NCBI RefSeq assembly: GCF_049199905.1
Contig: NZ_JBLZPK010000057.1
Span: 124,001 to 188,000, forward strand
Length of the DNA stretch: 64,000 nucleotides
Direction: 5' to 3'
Source of the DNA: Shinella sp032095155
Lineage (GTDB): Bacteria; Pseudomonadota; Alphaproteobacteria; Rhizobiales; Rhizobiaceae
Shown here piece after piece: positions 23,257-32,728 of the stretch. The translations under genes and the position numbers were made by a program. Position 1 is the first letter of the stretch, and every line of letters begins with the position of its first letter. The notes beneath the pieces were generated by a model. It made no database searches and had not been told where the DNA came from. It saw only the letters and a program-made list of their open reading frames with translations.

Positions 23257-25365
23257 TTGCTGAACAATGATTTTCAAAGTTCTATAGTAGCAGGCGAACA
23301 GGAGCGCCGGGACGACGTGTTGCAGGGCAACCGTCTGATGGGCCGAGTCGTCGCCTGCAACGGCTCGCACGCCACCATCAGCGCCGTTGCCGAAAGCGGG
23401 CAGACGGCGCTCACGGAACTGTGGGCCGTGGGGCGCCTCATCTCGATTTCCGTCGGCCGCAACCGCATCGTCGCTCTCGTTTATTCCATGTCCACCGACC
23501 AGCAAAGCTGGGTGGAAAACCGCGATACCGTCTTCCGCATCGAAGTCGAACTTCTCGGCGAAGTTCATGTGGGCCCTGATGGCCGCGAGGAATTTTCCGC
23601 CGGCATCACCGACTATCCGCATCTCGGCGCCATCGCGCACCGCATCCGCGCCTCCGATCTCGCCAAGGTCTACGACACCGGCAAGAACGATGTCTGCGCC
23701 ATCGGCAAGCTGACGCAGGACGAGAGCATCGACGCGACGATCCATGTGCCTTCAATGCTGGAAAAGCATTTCGCCATCGTCGGCACCACCGGCGTCGGCA
23801 AATCGACCTCCGTCACGCTCTTGCTGCACAAGGCCATCCAGGCCGATCCGCGCCTGCGCGTGCTGATCCTCGATCCGCACAACGAATTCGCCTCCGCCTT
23901 CGGCGACCTCGCGGTCGTCATCGATACGGATACGCTCGACCTGCCCTTCTGGCTGTTCCGGCTGGAGGAATTCGCCGAGGTCGTTTTCCGCGGACGCCCC
24001 CCGGTGCCGGAGGAAATGGATATCCTGCGCGACCTGATCCCGGAGGCCAAGCGCGCCTTCCGCGGCTCCAGCGACAACGGCCTGGTGCGCCGTGCAAGCG
24101 AGAAGAGCTCGGTGACGTCGGATACGCCGGTCCCCTTCCGCATCGCCGACCTACTGGCGCTGATCGACGAGCGCATCGGCCGGCTCGAGGGACGGGCGGA
24201 AAAGCCGCATCTGCGCTCGCTCAAGGTCAAGATCATGTCGGCGATCAACGACCCGCGCTACCACTTCATGTTCTCCTCGAACACGATCACCGACACGATC
24301 CTCGACACGATCGCCCGCATCTTCCGCATTCCCGGCGACGGCAAGCCGGTCACCACCTTCCAGCTCGCCGGCATTCCCTCGGAAGTCGTCAATTCGGTCG
24401 CCTCGGTTCTCTGCCGCATGGCCTTCGAAATCGGCCTGTGGAGCAATGGCGGCGTGCATATGCTGGTCGTCTGCGAAGAGGCGCACCGCTATGTGCCGGC
24501 CGATCCGAAGCTCGGCTTCATGCCGACGCGCCAGGCTATCGCCCGCATTGCCAAGGAGGGCCGCAAATACGGCGTCTCGCTCGGCATCATCACGCAGCGC
24601 CCCGGCGAACTCGATCCGACCATCCTGTCGCAGTGCTCGACGATCTTCGCGATGCGCCTTGCCAACGATCACGACCAGGAGATCATCCGCTCGGCGATCC
24701 CCAATTCCTCGTCATCGACGACGAGCTTCATCTCCTCGATCGGCAATGGCGAAGCGATCGCCTTCGGCGAAGCCGTCGCGGTGCCGATGCGCATGCGATT
24801 CTCCCGCGTCGAGGCAAGCCGCCTGCCCAAGGCGAACGGCACGGGTGTGAAGGTCACCGAAGAGACACCGCAAAGCGTCGATCTGCGCAACATCGTGGCG
24901 CGCATGCGCGCCATTACCGGCCCGGATATTTCCGGCTTCCAGAACGCCTATCTCGCCACGCAGGGCCAGGGCGGCGCATTGCCGACCGGCTACGAGGATG
25001 CGCCCTACGAGGACGAGGAGGACTATATCGACACGCTGCAGAACGCAGCCCCCGCACCACGCCCGATCGCAGCCGCGCCAGTGCAGGATCCCTATCGCCC
25101 GGCCGCAGCCGCGCCGCCGGCGCATGAGCCCTATCGTCCTGATATGCTGCCGGGGGCCGCAGGCGCCTATGACCAGCCGGCGCAGGATCGCTTTGAAACC
25201 ATCCGTCGCGAACTGACGACGGAACAGCAACGCCCGGCGGCCGATCCTTATCGCCAGCCGCCCCGCCCGGCCTTCGGCGAACAGCAGCAGGAAACGCCGC
25301 GGCGCGAAGGTTCCATCCGCGAACAGCTTCTCAAGAAGCCGCTCAGCAGCCTCATTCGCCGTTAA
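23257..25365 (+). CDS. herA: HerA-type hexameric DNA translocase ATPase (DUF87)
   Basis: The 702-aa protein has an N-terminal beta-barrel HAS domain (about 25-150) and a RecA-like motor with Walker A IVGTTGVGKSTS (K182). The Walker B region MLVVCEEAHRYVPAD follows, then the IAKEGRKYGVSLGIITQRPG and LDPTILSQCSTIFAMRL segments typical of HerA. Residues 590-702 are proline-rich and disordered, with three PYR repeats (DPYRP, EPYRP, DPYRQ). The start is a TTG with AAGGAG 8 nt upstream. No nuclease partner NurA or Sir2-type gene is next to it. It overlaps miaA by four bases at the 3' end. Confidence 0.9.
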   Translation: MLNNDFQSSIVAGEQERRDDVLQGNRLMGRVVACNGSHATISAVAESGQTALTELWAVGRLISISVGRNRIVALVYSMSTDQQSWVENRDTVFRIEVELLGEVHVGPDGREEFSAGITDYPHLGAIAHRIRASDLAKVYDTGKNDVCAIGKLTQDESIDATIHVPSMLEKHFAIVGTTGVGKSTSVTLLLHKAIQADPRLRVLILDPHNEFASAFGDLAVVIDTDTLDLPFWLFRLEEFAEVVFRGRPPVPEEMDILRDLIPEAKRAFRGSSDNGLVRRASEKSSVTSDTPVPFRIADLLALIDERIGRLEGRAEKPHLRSLKVKIMSAINDPRYHFMFSSNTITDTILDTIARIFRIPGDGKPVTTFQLAGIPSEVVNSVASVLCRMAFEIGLWSNGGVHMLVVCEEAHRYVPADPKLGFMPTRQAIARIAKEGRKYGVSLGIITQRPGELDPTILSQCSTIFAMRLANDHDQEIIRSAIPNSSSSTTSFISSIGNGEAIAFGEAVAVPMRMRFSRVEASRLPKANGTGVKVTEETPQSVDLRNIVARMRAITGPDISGFQNAYLATQGQGGALPTGYEDAPYEDEEDYIDTLQNAAPAPRPIAAAPVQDPYRPAAAAPPAHEPYRPDMLPGAAGAYDQPAQDRFETIRRELTTEQQRPAADPYRQPPRPAFGEQQQETPRREGSIREQLLKKPLSSLIRR

Positions 25366-26270
25366 TCGCCCGAATGCGGATCGATCCGCCGCCAGCTCTC
25401 GTCGAGCTGGTTGCGGAACCAGGTCATCTGGCGCTTGGCATATTGTCGGGTTGCGGCAGCACCCCGCTCGATCACCTCGGCCTCGCGCATCTCGCCCGCC
25501 AGCATCGCCGTAATCTGCGGCACGCCGATCGCCTTCATGACAGGCATTGCCGGCGAGACGTGTTGTGCAAGCAGCGCCTGCACCTCTTCCACCGCGCCCG
25601 CCTTGAGCATCATTGCGAAGCGCCGGTTGATGCGGGCGGCCAGCACCGCGCGGTCCGGCAGCACGACGATCTTCTCCGCCCGCTCCGGATCGATCAACGT
25701 CGGCCCTGAAGCCGACTGGAAGGCCGAAATCGACTTGCCCGTCGCCTCGACCACCTCAAGCGCCCGCAGAATGCGCTGGCCATCGCTCGGCCTCAGCCGT
25801 GCAGCCGTTTGCGGGTCGCATTTGGCAAGATCCCGGTGCAGCGCCTCGGCGCCCTCGGCCACAAGGCGTGCGCGGACCCGCTCCCGGATATCATCGGGAA
25901 TGGTGGGCATATCCGAGAGTCCCCCCGTCAGAGCCCGAAAATAGAGACCGGTGCCGCCGACGAAGACCGGCAACCGGCCCCGTATACGCAGCTCTCCCAC
26001 CAAGGCAGTTGCCTCCCGCAGCCAGTCGCCGGTGGAATAGGCAGCACGCGCCGGTACATGGCCATAGAGGCGGTGTTCGATGCCGTCCATATCGCCGGGC
26101 CGCGGCCGGGCGGTCAGAACGTTCAGCGTGTCATAGACCTGCATGCTGTCGGCATTGATCACCACGCCACCGTGCTCGGCCGCCAGCCGCACGGCAAGCG
26201 CGGACTTGCCGCTGGCCGTCGGGCCGGTTATCAGGATCGCGTCCTGCTTTCGATCAAGGTTTTCCATCAT
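25362..26270 (-). CDS. miaA: tRNA dimethylallyltransferase
   Basis: This 302-aa enzyme adds a dimethylallyl group to A37 of tRNAs reading codons that start with U. The P-loop GPTASGKSALAVRL, NADSMQVYDTLNVLTARP and the FVGGTGLYFRALTGGL and TRQYAKRQMTWFRNQ segments are all present. The ATG at 26270 (or the next one at 26267) overlaps or abuts the ATG of divergent serB, so each promoter must lie inside the other gene. Confidence 0.96.
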   Translation of the reverse strand: MMENLDRKQDAILITGPTASGKSALAVRLAAEHGGVVINADSMQVYDTLNVLTARPRPGDMDGIEHRLYGHVPARAAYSTGDWLREATALVGELRIRGRLPVFVGGTGLYFRALTGGLSDMPTIPDDIRERVRARLVAEGAEALHRDLAKCDPQTAARLRPSDGQRILRALEVVEATGKSISAFQSASGPTLIDPERAEKIVVLPDRAVLAARINRRFAMMLKAGAVEEVQALLAQHVSPAMPVMKAIGVPQITAMLAGEMREAEVIERGAAATRQYAKRQMTWFRNQLDESWRRIDPHSGD

Positions 26271-27159
26271 GGCTTTCGTTGCCACGCTTGTCGCCAATCC
26301 GTCAAACCCTGTTCTGACCCCGGCGCTCGCCGAAAAGGCTGCCGAGGCCGTCAATGCATCCGGCCTCTACTGGCTCGCCGACGGCATCGCCTGCGACATC
26401 GCGCTTCGCGACGACAGCGATCCGGATGAAGCGGGCGACAAAATCCGCGCCGTCATCGGCGGCGCGCCGATCGATCTCGCCGTGCAGGACGCCGAGACGC
26501 GTCGCAAGAAGCTCCTGATCGCCGACATGGATTCGACGATGATCGGCCAGGAATGCATCGACGAACTGGCGGCCGAAGTCGGTCTCAAGGACAAGGTCGC
26601 GACCATCACCGCCCGTGCCATGAACGGCGAGATCGCCTTCGAGCCCGCCCTTCGTGAGCGCGTCGCGCTGCTCAAGGGCCTGCCGATCTCCGTCGTCGAC
26701 GAGGTCATCGAAAAGCGCATCACGCTGACGCCGGGCGGGCGCGAACTCATCGCCACCATGAAGGCCAAGGGCTATTACACCGCACTCGTCTCAGGCGGCT
26801 TCACCGTCTTCACGAGCCGCATCGCCGCGACGCTCGGCTTCGACGAGAACCGCGCCAACATCCTGCTCGACGTGGACGGCAAGCTGACCGGCGAAGTCGC
26901 CGAGCCGATCCTCGGCAAGCAGGCAAAGGTGGATGCCCTGAACGACATCGCCACGCGCCTCGGCATTTCCCCAGACGAGGCCATGGCCGTCGGCGACGGC
27001 GCCAACGACCTCGGCATGCTGCATCTCTCCGGCACCGGCGTCGCGCTGCACGCCAAGCCCGCCGTTGCGGCCGAGGCGAAAATCCGCATCGATCACGGCG
27101 ATCTTACCGCGCTGCTCTACCTGCAGGGCTATCGCAAGTCGGACTTCGTGACCGGCTGA
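26269..27159 (+). CDS. serB: phosphoserine phosphatase
   Basis: This 296-aa HAD hydrolase makes L-serine from 3-phosphoserine. DMDSTMIGQECIDELA holds the nucleophile and acid/base aspartates, SGGF is motif II and GDGANDLGML is motif IV. The N-terminal 80 residues match the small regulatory region of rhizobial SerB. The start MAFVATLVANP shares bases with the divergent miaA start. A frame opening earlier at 26143 runs antisense to miaA and is not used. Confidence 0.96.
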   Translation: MAFVATLVANPSNPVLTPALAEKAAEAVNASGLYWLADGIACDIALRDDSDPDEAGDKIRAVIGGAPIDLAVQDAETRRKKLLIADMDSTMIGQECIDELAAEVGLKDKVATITARAMNGEIAFEPALRERVALLKGLPISVVDEVIEKRITLTPGGRELIATMKAKGYYTALVSGGFTVFTSRIAATLGFDENRANILLDVDGKLTGEVAEPILGKQAKVDALNDIATRLGISPDEAMAVGDGANDLGMLHLSGTGVALHAKPAVAAEAKIRIDHGDLTALLYLQGYRKSDFVTG

Positions 27160-27170
27160 GTCCATGCAAA

Positions 27171-27199
27171 AGGCCGCTGAAGCGATGCTCCAGCGGCCT
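27171..27199. terminator. terminator between serB and degP
   Basis: AGGCCGCTG/CAGCGGCCT stem of 9 bp. On the minus strand it is followed by TTTTG, so it mainly ends degP. It may also stop serB. Confidence 0.75.
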
Positions 27200-27254
27200 G
27201 ATTCACTCTGTCCGATAGTGCCGGCAAGCCCCTGACGGGACTCGCCTTTTTGTC

Positions 27255-28805
27255 TCAATCGATGCGAACCGTGACATAGCGCAGCGCGCCGGTATGGTTG
27301 GCGATCATCATCAGCGCGTTGCGGCGGTCTTCCGACTTCAGCTTATCGACGCGGGTCGTGACCTCCTCGGCCGTGGTCACCGCTTCCTGGCCAATCTCGA
27401 CGATCACGTCGCCCGGCACGATGCCGCGCTCGGCTGCGGCCGAATCCGGCGCGACCTCGGTGATGACGACGCCCTTGACGCTTTCGACGATATCAAAGGT
27501 CTTGCGGGCATCCGCATCGAGATCGCCGATCGCCATGCCGAGCACCAGGTCGGCAGGGGCCGGCGCGGTCTTCTCGCCGGTCTCGGGCGTCGTGTCCTCT
27601 TCGATCGTGCCTTCTTCCGGCACCATCTCGTCGCCGGCATCGGCCTGCTTCTCACCGTCCTCGAGACGGCCGAGCGTCACCTTGACCGTGATCTCCTTGC
27701 CGTCGCGCAGCAGCAGCACATCGACCGCCTTGCCGACGGGGCTTTCGGCGACGACGCGCGGCAGGTCGCGCATCTCGTGCACGTCCTTGCCGTCGAAGCG
27801 GGTGATGACGTCGCCCGTCTGGATCGAGCCGTTATCGACCGGACCGCCCTTGATGATGCCGGCCACCAGCGCGCCCTTGGTCTCCTTCATGCCGAGGCTT
27901 TCGGCAATATCGTCGGTGACGGGCTGGATGCGCACACCGAGCCAGCCGCGGCGGGTCTCGCCGAACTCGCGCAGCTGCGTAAAAATGTTCTGCGCCAGTT
28001 CCGTCGGCACGGAGAAGCCGATGCCGATCGAGCCGCCCGAGGGCGAGATGATGGCGGTGTTGATGCCGATGACCTCGCCATGCATGTTGAACAGCGGGCC
28101 GCCGGAATTGCCGCGGTTGATGGCGGCGTCCGTCTGAATGAAATTATCGTAGGGGCCGGCATTAATGTTGCGGCCGCGCGCCGAGATGATGCCGACCGTC
28201 ACCGAACCGCCAAGACCGAACGGATTGCCGATCGCCATCACCCAGTCGCCGATGCGCATGGTGCGGGAATCGCCGAACGGCACGGCCTTCAGCGGCGCTT
28301 TCGGCTCAACCTTGAGGAGCGCGAGGTCGGTCTTCGGGTCGGTCCCGACGAGCTTGGCCTTCAGCTTGGAGCCGTTGGCGAAGTTCACCTCGATATCGTC
28401 GGCGCCTTCGATGACGTGGTTGTTCGTCGCGATGAAGCCCGAGGGGTCGATGACGAAGCCGGAGCCCAGCGAATTGACCGTCTGACCCTGGTTGCCGCCC
28501 TCGCCGCCCTCACCCTTGAAGAATTCGTCGAAGAAATCCTGGAACGGCGAGCCCTCCGGCACCTGTGGAATGGGCGCCTTGTCGTCGCTCTTGACGTTCT
28601 GCGAGGTAGAAATGTTGACGACGGCGTCGAGCAGGCTCTCGGCAAGGTCGGCCACGGATTCCGGGCCATTGTTCGTCGGCTTCACCTCAGCGGCGGCCGG
28701 CACGGCGAACGGTGTGCCCGCCACCAGCGAGAACGTTACCGCGAGCGCGAGCGCCGCCTTGGCTGCGCTGGACGTCGTCTTCAAAGCCATATCAGGCATC
28801 CCCAT
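27255..28805 (-). CDS. DegP/HtrA-type periplasmic serine endoprotease
   Basis: The 516-aa Do family protease degrades misfolded envelope proteins. A signal peptide ends near residue 39 (PAAAE). The triad is H130 in NNHVIEG, D160 in DPKTDLALL and S234 in INRGNSGGP. Two PDZ domains follow at about 295-380 and 430-510, joined by an acidic linker rich in Glu and Thr. The start is ATG 28805; in-frame ATG codons at 28799 and 28790 are possible, and 28790 has GGGGA upstream. It is the last gene of the hflK-hflC-DUF2065-degP block. Confidence 0.95.
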   Translation of the reverse strand: MGMPDMALKTTSSAAKAALALAVTFSLVAGTPFAVPAAAEVKPTNNGPESVADLAESLLDAVVNISTSQNVKSDDKAPIPQVPEGSPFQDFFDEFFKGEGGEGGNQGQTVNSLGSGFVIDPSGFIATNNHVIEGADDIEVNFANGSKLKAKLVGTDPKTDLALLKVEPKAPLKAVPFGDSRTMRIGDWVMAIGNPFGLGGSVTVGIISARGRNINAGPYDNFIQTDAAINRGNSGGPLFNMHGEVIGINTAIISPSGGSIGIGFSVPTELAQNIFTQLREFGETRRGWLGVRIQPVTDDIAESLGMKETKGALVAGIIKGGPVDNGSIQTGDVITRFDGKDVHEMRDLPRVVAESPVGKAVDVLLLRDGKEITVKVTLGRLEDGEKQADAGDEMVPEEGTIEEDTTPETGEKTAPAPADLVLGMAIGDLDADARKTFDIVESVKGVVITEVAPDSAAAERGIVPGDVIVEIGQEAVTTAEEVTTRVDKLKSEDRRNALMMIANHTGALRYVTVRID

Positions 28806-28918
28806 TCGTTCCGGATCTCATGGCGAGTGTTTGCCCCGGATACGGCAAAAATCAGTCCGCCACGCTGAATTGATGTGAAAGTCATGCCCGTCTTCGCGGG
28901 TTCCTGCAAGGGCCGCCG

Positions 28919-29107
28919 TCATGCGCCCCGGATGAACCAGACCATCAGCACGCCGAGCCCGATGGCAAAGAGCCCGCTCGCCCTCAGCTGCGTCTCGGGA
29001 ATCTGCGGCAGCATTTCCGCCATGCGCCGCAAAACCGAAGGGGCCAGTGCGTACACCAGCCCCTCGATGATCAGGAAGAAGGCGATTCCCGTGAGGAAAT
29101 CGGCCAT
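28919..29107 (-). CDS. DUF2065 (YjeT-like) membrane protein
   Basis: The 62-aa protein has two hydrophobic segments, FLTGIAFFLIIEGLVYALAP and LFAIGLGVLMVWFI, separated by SVLRRMAEMLPQIPETQLRA. This pattern is DUF2065, whose E. coli member YjeT is also next to hflC. It starts four bases after the hflC stop and is co-translated. The role is unknown; location suggests help to the HflKC complex. Confidence 0.9.
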   Translation of the reverse strand: MADFLTGIAFFLIIEGLVYALAPSVLRRMAEMLPQIPETQLRASGLFAIGLGVLMVWFIRGA

Positions 29108-29111
29108 GTCG

Positions 29112-30059
29112 TCAGTTCGCCGTCGCCGGCGTCGTGGCCGTGCCGGTCGTCGTGTCCGTCGCCGTGGATGCGGCAGGCTTGGTGCCGGCGGCGTCCTCGA
29201 AGTAGCGGAAGAATTCCGACTGCGGCGAAAGCACGAGCGTCGTGTCCGACGCCCCCATCGCTTCCCGGTAGGCGCTCATCGACCGGTAGAAGTCGAAGAA
29301 GGCCGGATCCTGCGAGAAGGCTTCGGCGAACACGCGGCTGCGCTCGCCTTCACCCTCGCCTCGCAGGATTTCCGAATCGCGCTGGGCGGCCGCGATGAAC
29401 TCGACGACCTGACGGTCGGCGATGGCGCGGCGGCGCTGGCCGGCTTCGTTACCGCGAGCGCGGATCAATTCGGCTTCGGCAAGACGCTCGGCCTTCATGC
29501 GCTCGAAGGTCTGCTGCGAGACTTCCTGCGTCAGGTCCGTGCGGCGGATGCGGACGTCGGAGATCGTCAGGCCGAGATTGGAGGCGTCGTTCGTCAGTTC
29601 GCCGCGAACCTCGCGCATCATCGAAGCGCGCTCTTCGGACAGAGCGGATTCGAAACCGCGCAGACCGTAGACGCGGCGAAGGGCGGCATCGAGACGGGTG
29701 CGAAGGCGCGATTCCGCCGATTCCCGGTCACCCGAGACGGTTTCGCGGAAGCGGCGGGCATCCGTGATCTTGTAGACCACGAAGGCATCGACCTCATAGA
29801 ACTTGCCGCCCGAGACCTGAACGCGGATATCGTCGAGATCGAAGCGCAGCGCCTGGTCCTGGATATACTGGACGCTGTCGGCATCCATGAAGCCGAAGGG
29901 CAGCTTGAAGTAGAGGCCCGGTTCCGTCTTGACGTCCTGGATCTGGCCGAAGCGGATGACGATCGCCTGCTGGCGCTCGTTGACGACGAACACCGAGGAA
30001 TAGGCGATGAACAGGAGAACGCCGATGGCGATCAGGATGGCTGGAAAACGGTTACCCAT
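29112..30059 (-). CDS. hflC: HflC, SPFH-domain partner of the FtsH protease
   Basis: The 315-aa inner-membrane protein has an N-terminal membrane segment (FPAILIAIGVLLFIAYSSVFVV) followed by an SPFH/prohibitin domain (NERQQAIVIRFGQIQDV to about residue 200) and a helical coiled region with AEAELIRARGNEAGQRRRAI. It assembles with HflK around FtsH and restrains proteolysis of membrane proteins. The start codon shares one base with the hflK stop (TAATG), so translation is coupled. The C-terminal tail is rich in Ala and Thr. Confidence 0.95.
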   Translation of the reverse strand: MGNRFPAILIAIGVLLFIAYSSVFVVNERQQAIVIRFGQIQDVKTEPGLYFKLPFGFMDADSVQYIQDQALRFDLDDIRVQVSGGKFYEVDAFVVYKITDARRFRETVSGDRESAESRLRTRLDAALRRVYGLRGFESALSEERASMMREVRGELTNDASNLGLTISDVRIRRTDLTQEVSQQTFERMKAERLAEAELIRARGNEAGQRRRAIADRQVVEFIAAAQRDSEILRGEGEGERSRVFAEAFSQDPAFFDFYRSMSAYREAMGASDTTLVLSPQSEFFRYFEDAAGTKPAASTATDTTTGTATTPATAN

Positions 30060-31186
30060 TACTGCGTCCCTCCTGCCTGCTGGCCCGTAGTGCGGCCCAG
30101 TTCATTGAGCGGGAGGAAGGGAACGACGCCCTGTCCGCCCTGCTTTTCGTCGATGATGACCTTCTTGGAGTTCTTCATCACGCCTTCCATGGTTTCAAGG
30201 AAGAGACGCTTGCGGGTGACATCGGGCGCTGCCTTGTACTGTTCGTAGATGGAAAGGAAGCGTGCCGCCTCGCCTTCCGCTTCCTTGACGACGCGGTCCT
30301 TGTAGGCGGCCGCCTCTTCGCGGACCTGCGCGGCCTGACCGCGGGCGAGACCCAGTTTCTGGTTGGCATACTGGTTGGCTTCTTCGAGGAAGCGGTCCTC
30401 GTCCTGCTCGGCGCGCTGCACTTCGTCGAACGCGTCGGCGACTTCGCGCGGCGGGGCCGCGTCTTCGATGGCAACCGTGTTGATCGAGATGCCGGCGCCA
30501 TAGGCGTCCATGGTCGCCTGAATCGTCGTCTTCACGCCTTCGGCGATCGCCTGACGGTTATCGCGGAAGATGTCCTGCGCCGGACGGCGGCCGACGACTT
30601 CGCGCATGGCGCTTTCGGAGACCTGCTGCAGCGTTTCGGCGGGATATTCGAGATTGAAGAGGTAGGCCTGCGGGTCGGTGACCGAATAGAGCACCGAGAA
30701 CTGCACGTTGACGATGTTCTGGTCGCCCGTCAGCATCAGGCCGGAGGCATCGGAATTCGACGCGGCCGTGCGGCGGCCGATATTCTGCTGCTGCTCGGTG
30801 ATCTTCACGAGTTCGACGGTCTCGAAGGGCCACATGTGGAAGTGCAGGCCCGGCATGGAGATTTCCTGCTTGGGCTTGCCGAAGCGCAACTCGACGCCGC
30901 GCTCGTCTGGCTGGACGGTATAGATGGAGTTCATCAGCCAGAAAACGCCGAGAAGCAGGAGGCCGATGACAACGGCGCCGCCGTTGAAACCGCCGGGCAT
31001 GACGTTCTTCAGCTGGTTCTGGCCGCGCCGGATGATTTCCTCAAGGTCCGGTGGGCCGCCATTGCCGCCACCGCCGCCGCGAGGACGGTTCGGACCCTGC
31101 CCCCATGGCCCCTGATTGTTTCCACCACCGCCGCTGCCGCCGCCACCCCAAGGGCCGCCGCCGCCATTCTGATTGCTCCAGGGCAT
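30059..31186 (-). CDS. hflK: HflK, SPFH-domain partner of the FtsH protease
   Basis: This 375-aa partner of HflC has a long Gly/Asn-rich cytoplasmic N terminus (residues 1-60, NQNGGGGPWGGGGSGGGGNN) and a membrane helix at about 75-95 (VVIGLLLLGVFWLMNSIYTV). A periplasmic SPFH domain starts QPDERGVELRFGKPKQEI, and AAAYKDRVVKEAEGEAARFL closes the coiled part. The ATG at 31186 follows AGAGG; the TTG at 31189 is less likely. Probably co-transcribed with folA and thyA, though 210 bases separate it from folA. Confidence 0.95.
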   Translation of the reverse strand: MPWSNQNGGGGPWGGGGSGGGGNNQGPWGQGPNRPRGGGGGNGGPPDLEEIIRRGQNQLKNVMPGGFNGGAVVIGLLLLGVFWLMNSIYTVQPDERGVELRFGKPKQEISMPGLHFHMWPFETVELVKITEQQQNIGRRTAASNSDASGLMLTGDQNIVNVQFSVLYSVTDPQAYLFNLEYPAETLQQVSESAMREVVGRRPAQDIFRDNRQAIAEGVKTTIQATMDAYGAGISINTVAIEDAAPPREVADAFDEVQRAEQDEDRFLEEANQYANQKLGLARGQAAQVREEAAAYKDRVVKEAEGEAARFLSIYEQYKAAPDVTRKRLFLETMEGVMKNSKKVIIDEKQGGQGVVPFLPLNELGRTTGQQAGGTQ

Positions 31187-31396
31187 CAATACCTCTTTCT
31201 TTCATGTCCCCTTGGCGCATCTCCGCGAAAGGGCGAAAATCCACCATCGATCTGTTGCTGAGCGTTTCGCGGATTGTTTCGCCGCACAACGCTAGGTGAA
31301 CCCGTTATAGGTATCCCTCGGGCACCTTTCAACAAATCCACGACGGGATGCGCACCCGTGCGGCAAAATAGTTCGTGATCGACGCGATTTACCGCC

Positions 31397-31918
31397 CTAA
31401 GCCGCGGTTTTCCGGCGCCAGGTGACGAAGCGCATGGCGTGGCTGTCCTTCTCGCCCTGGGGAATGGGCTCTTCGACGACCTTCTCGAACACGGCGGGGT
31501 CGATTTCGGGAAAGCGCGTGTCGCCGTCGACGTCCGCCTCGACATGGGTGACGTGCAGGATATCGGCGCGGTCGAAGACCTGCGCATAGATCTGCCCGCC
31601 GCCGATGACACAGACCTCGTCGACGCCGAGCTTTTCGGCCTCGCGCTGCGCGCAAACCAATCCGTCGTCAAGCGAGGAGACCACCTCGGCGCCGGGTGCG
31701 GAAAATGTAGTGTCCCTGGTGATGACGATGTTCGGGCGCCCCGGCAGCGGTCGGCCGATCGAATCCCAGGTCTTGCGGCCCATGAGCACCGGCTTGCCGA
31801 GCGTCAGCTGCTTGAAGCGCTTGAGGTCGGACGGCAGGCGCCACGGCAGGTCGCCGTCGCGGCCGATGACACCGTTTTTCGCCACGGCGACGACGAGGAC
31901 GATCTTGACCTGGCTCAT
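31397..31918 (-). CDS. folA: dihydrofolate reductase
   Basis: This 173-aa enzyme reduces dihydrofolate with NADPH, restoring the tetrahydrofolate used up by ThyA. VAVAKNGVIGRDGDLPWRLP holds the substrate loop and acidic active-site residue, LMGRKTWDSIGRPLPGR is the NADPH site, and CVIGGGQIYAQ is the second nucleotide motif. It starts 15 bases after thyA, so the pair is translated from one message. Confidence 0.97.
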   Translation of the reverse strand: MSQVKIVLVVAVAKNGVIGRDGDLPWRLPSDLKRFKQLTLGKPVLMGRKTWDSIGRPLPGRPNIVITRDTTFSAPGAEVVSSLDDGLVCAQREAEKLGVDEVCVIGGGQIYAQVFDRADILHVTHVEADVDGDTRFPEIDPAVFEKVVEEPIPQGEKDSHAMRFVTWRRKTAA

Positions 31919-31933
31919 GCGACTTCCCGGAAA

Positions 31934-32728
31934 TCAGACGGCGATGGGCGCCTTGATGGTTGAATCGGCTTCGTAGCCGATCAGGGTGAAGTCCTCGAAT
32001 TTGAAGGAGAAAAGATCCTTCACATCGGGATTGATCTTCATGAAAGGAAGCGGCTTCGGCCGGCGCGTCATCTGCGTGCGCACCTGCTCGAAATGGTTGG
32101 CATAGATATGCGCGTCGCCCAGCGTATGAACGAAATCGCCCGGCTGCAGATCCGTCACCTGCGCCACCATCATGGTCAGCAGCGCGTAGGAAGCGATGTT
32201 GAAGGGCACGCCGAGGAAGATATCCGCCGAGCGCTGATAGAGCTGACAGGAGAGCTTGCCGTCCGCCACGTAGAACTGGAACAGGCAATGGCATGGCGGC
32301 AGCGCCATCTCGTCGACCAGCGCCGGGTTCCAGGCCGACACGATGTGGCGGCGGGAATTCGGGTTGCGCTTGATGCTGTCGATTACGGCGACGATCTGAT
32401 CGAGATGGCGGCCGTCATGGGTCGGCCAGGAGCGCCACTGATAGCCGTAGACCGGGCCGAGTTCGCCCTTCTCGTCGGCCCATTCATCCCAGATGGTGAC
32501 GCCGTTGTCGTGGAGATAGCCGATATTGGTATCTCCCTTCAGGAACCACAGCAATTCATGGATGATCGAGCGCAGGTGCAGCTTCTTGGTGGTCAGCACC
32601 GGGAAACCTTCCGACAGGTCGAAGCGCATCTGATGGCCGAAGACGCCGCGCGTGCCCGTGCCGGTCCGGTCTCCGCGGTCGGAGCCGTTTTCCATTACAT
32701 GGGCGAGAAGATCGAGATATTGCTGCAT
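31934..32728 (-). CDS. thyA: thymidylate synthase
   Basis: The 264-aa enzyme makes dTMP from dUMP and methylene-tetrahydrofolate. The length equals E. coli ThyA and the catalytic Cys146 falls in LPPCHCLFQFYV. RSIIHELLWFLKGDTN, RRHIVSAWNPA and HIYANHFEQ complete the fold. It heads the operon thyA-folA, a classical pairing since FolA recycles the folate product. Confidence 0.98.
   Translation of the reverse strand: MQQYLDLLAHVMENGSDRGDRTGTGTRGVFGHQMRFDLSEGFPVLTTKKLHLRSIIHELLWFLKGDTNIGYLHDNGVTIWDEWADEKGELGPVYGYQWRSWPTHDGRHLDQIVAVIDSIKRNPNSRRHIVSAWNPALVDEMALPPCHCLFQFYVADGKLSCQLYQRSADIFLGVPFNIASYALLTMMVAQVTDLQPGDFVHTLGDAHIYANHFEQVRTQMTRRPKPLPFMKINPDVKDLFSFKFEDFTLIGYEADSTIKAPIAV

Noticed and set aside
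23257..25365. HerA as part of an antiphage system
   Set aside because: Its neighbours are miaA and ilvBN and no Sir2, DUF4297 or NurA gene is adjacent. There is no other defence gene in the window.
27294..28868. 524-aa open frame on the plus strand
   Set aside because: It lies fully antisense to degP, has a composition expected from GC-rich antisense DNA (many Arg, His, Asp) and no ribosome site or family match.
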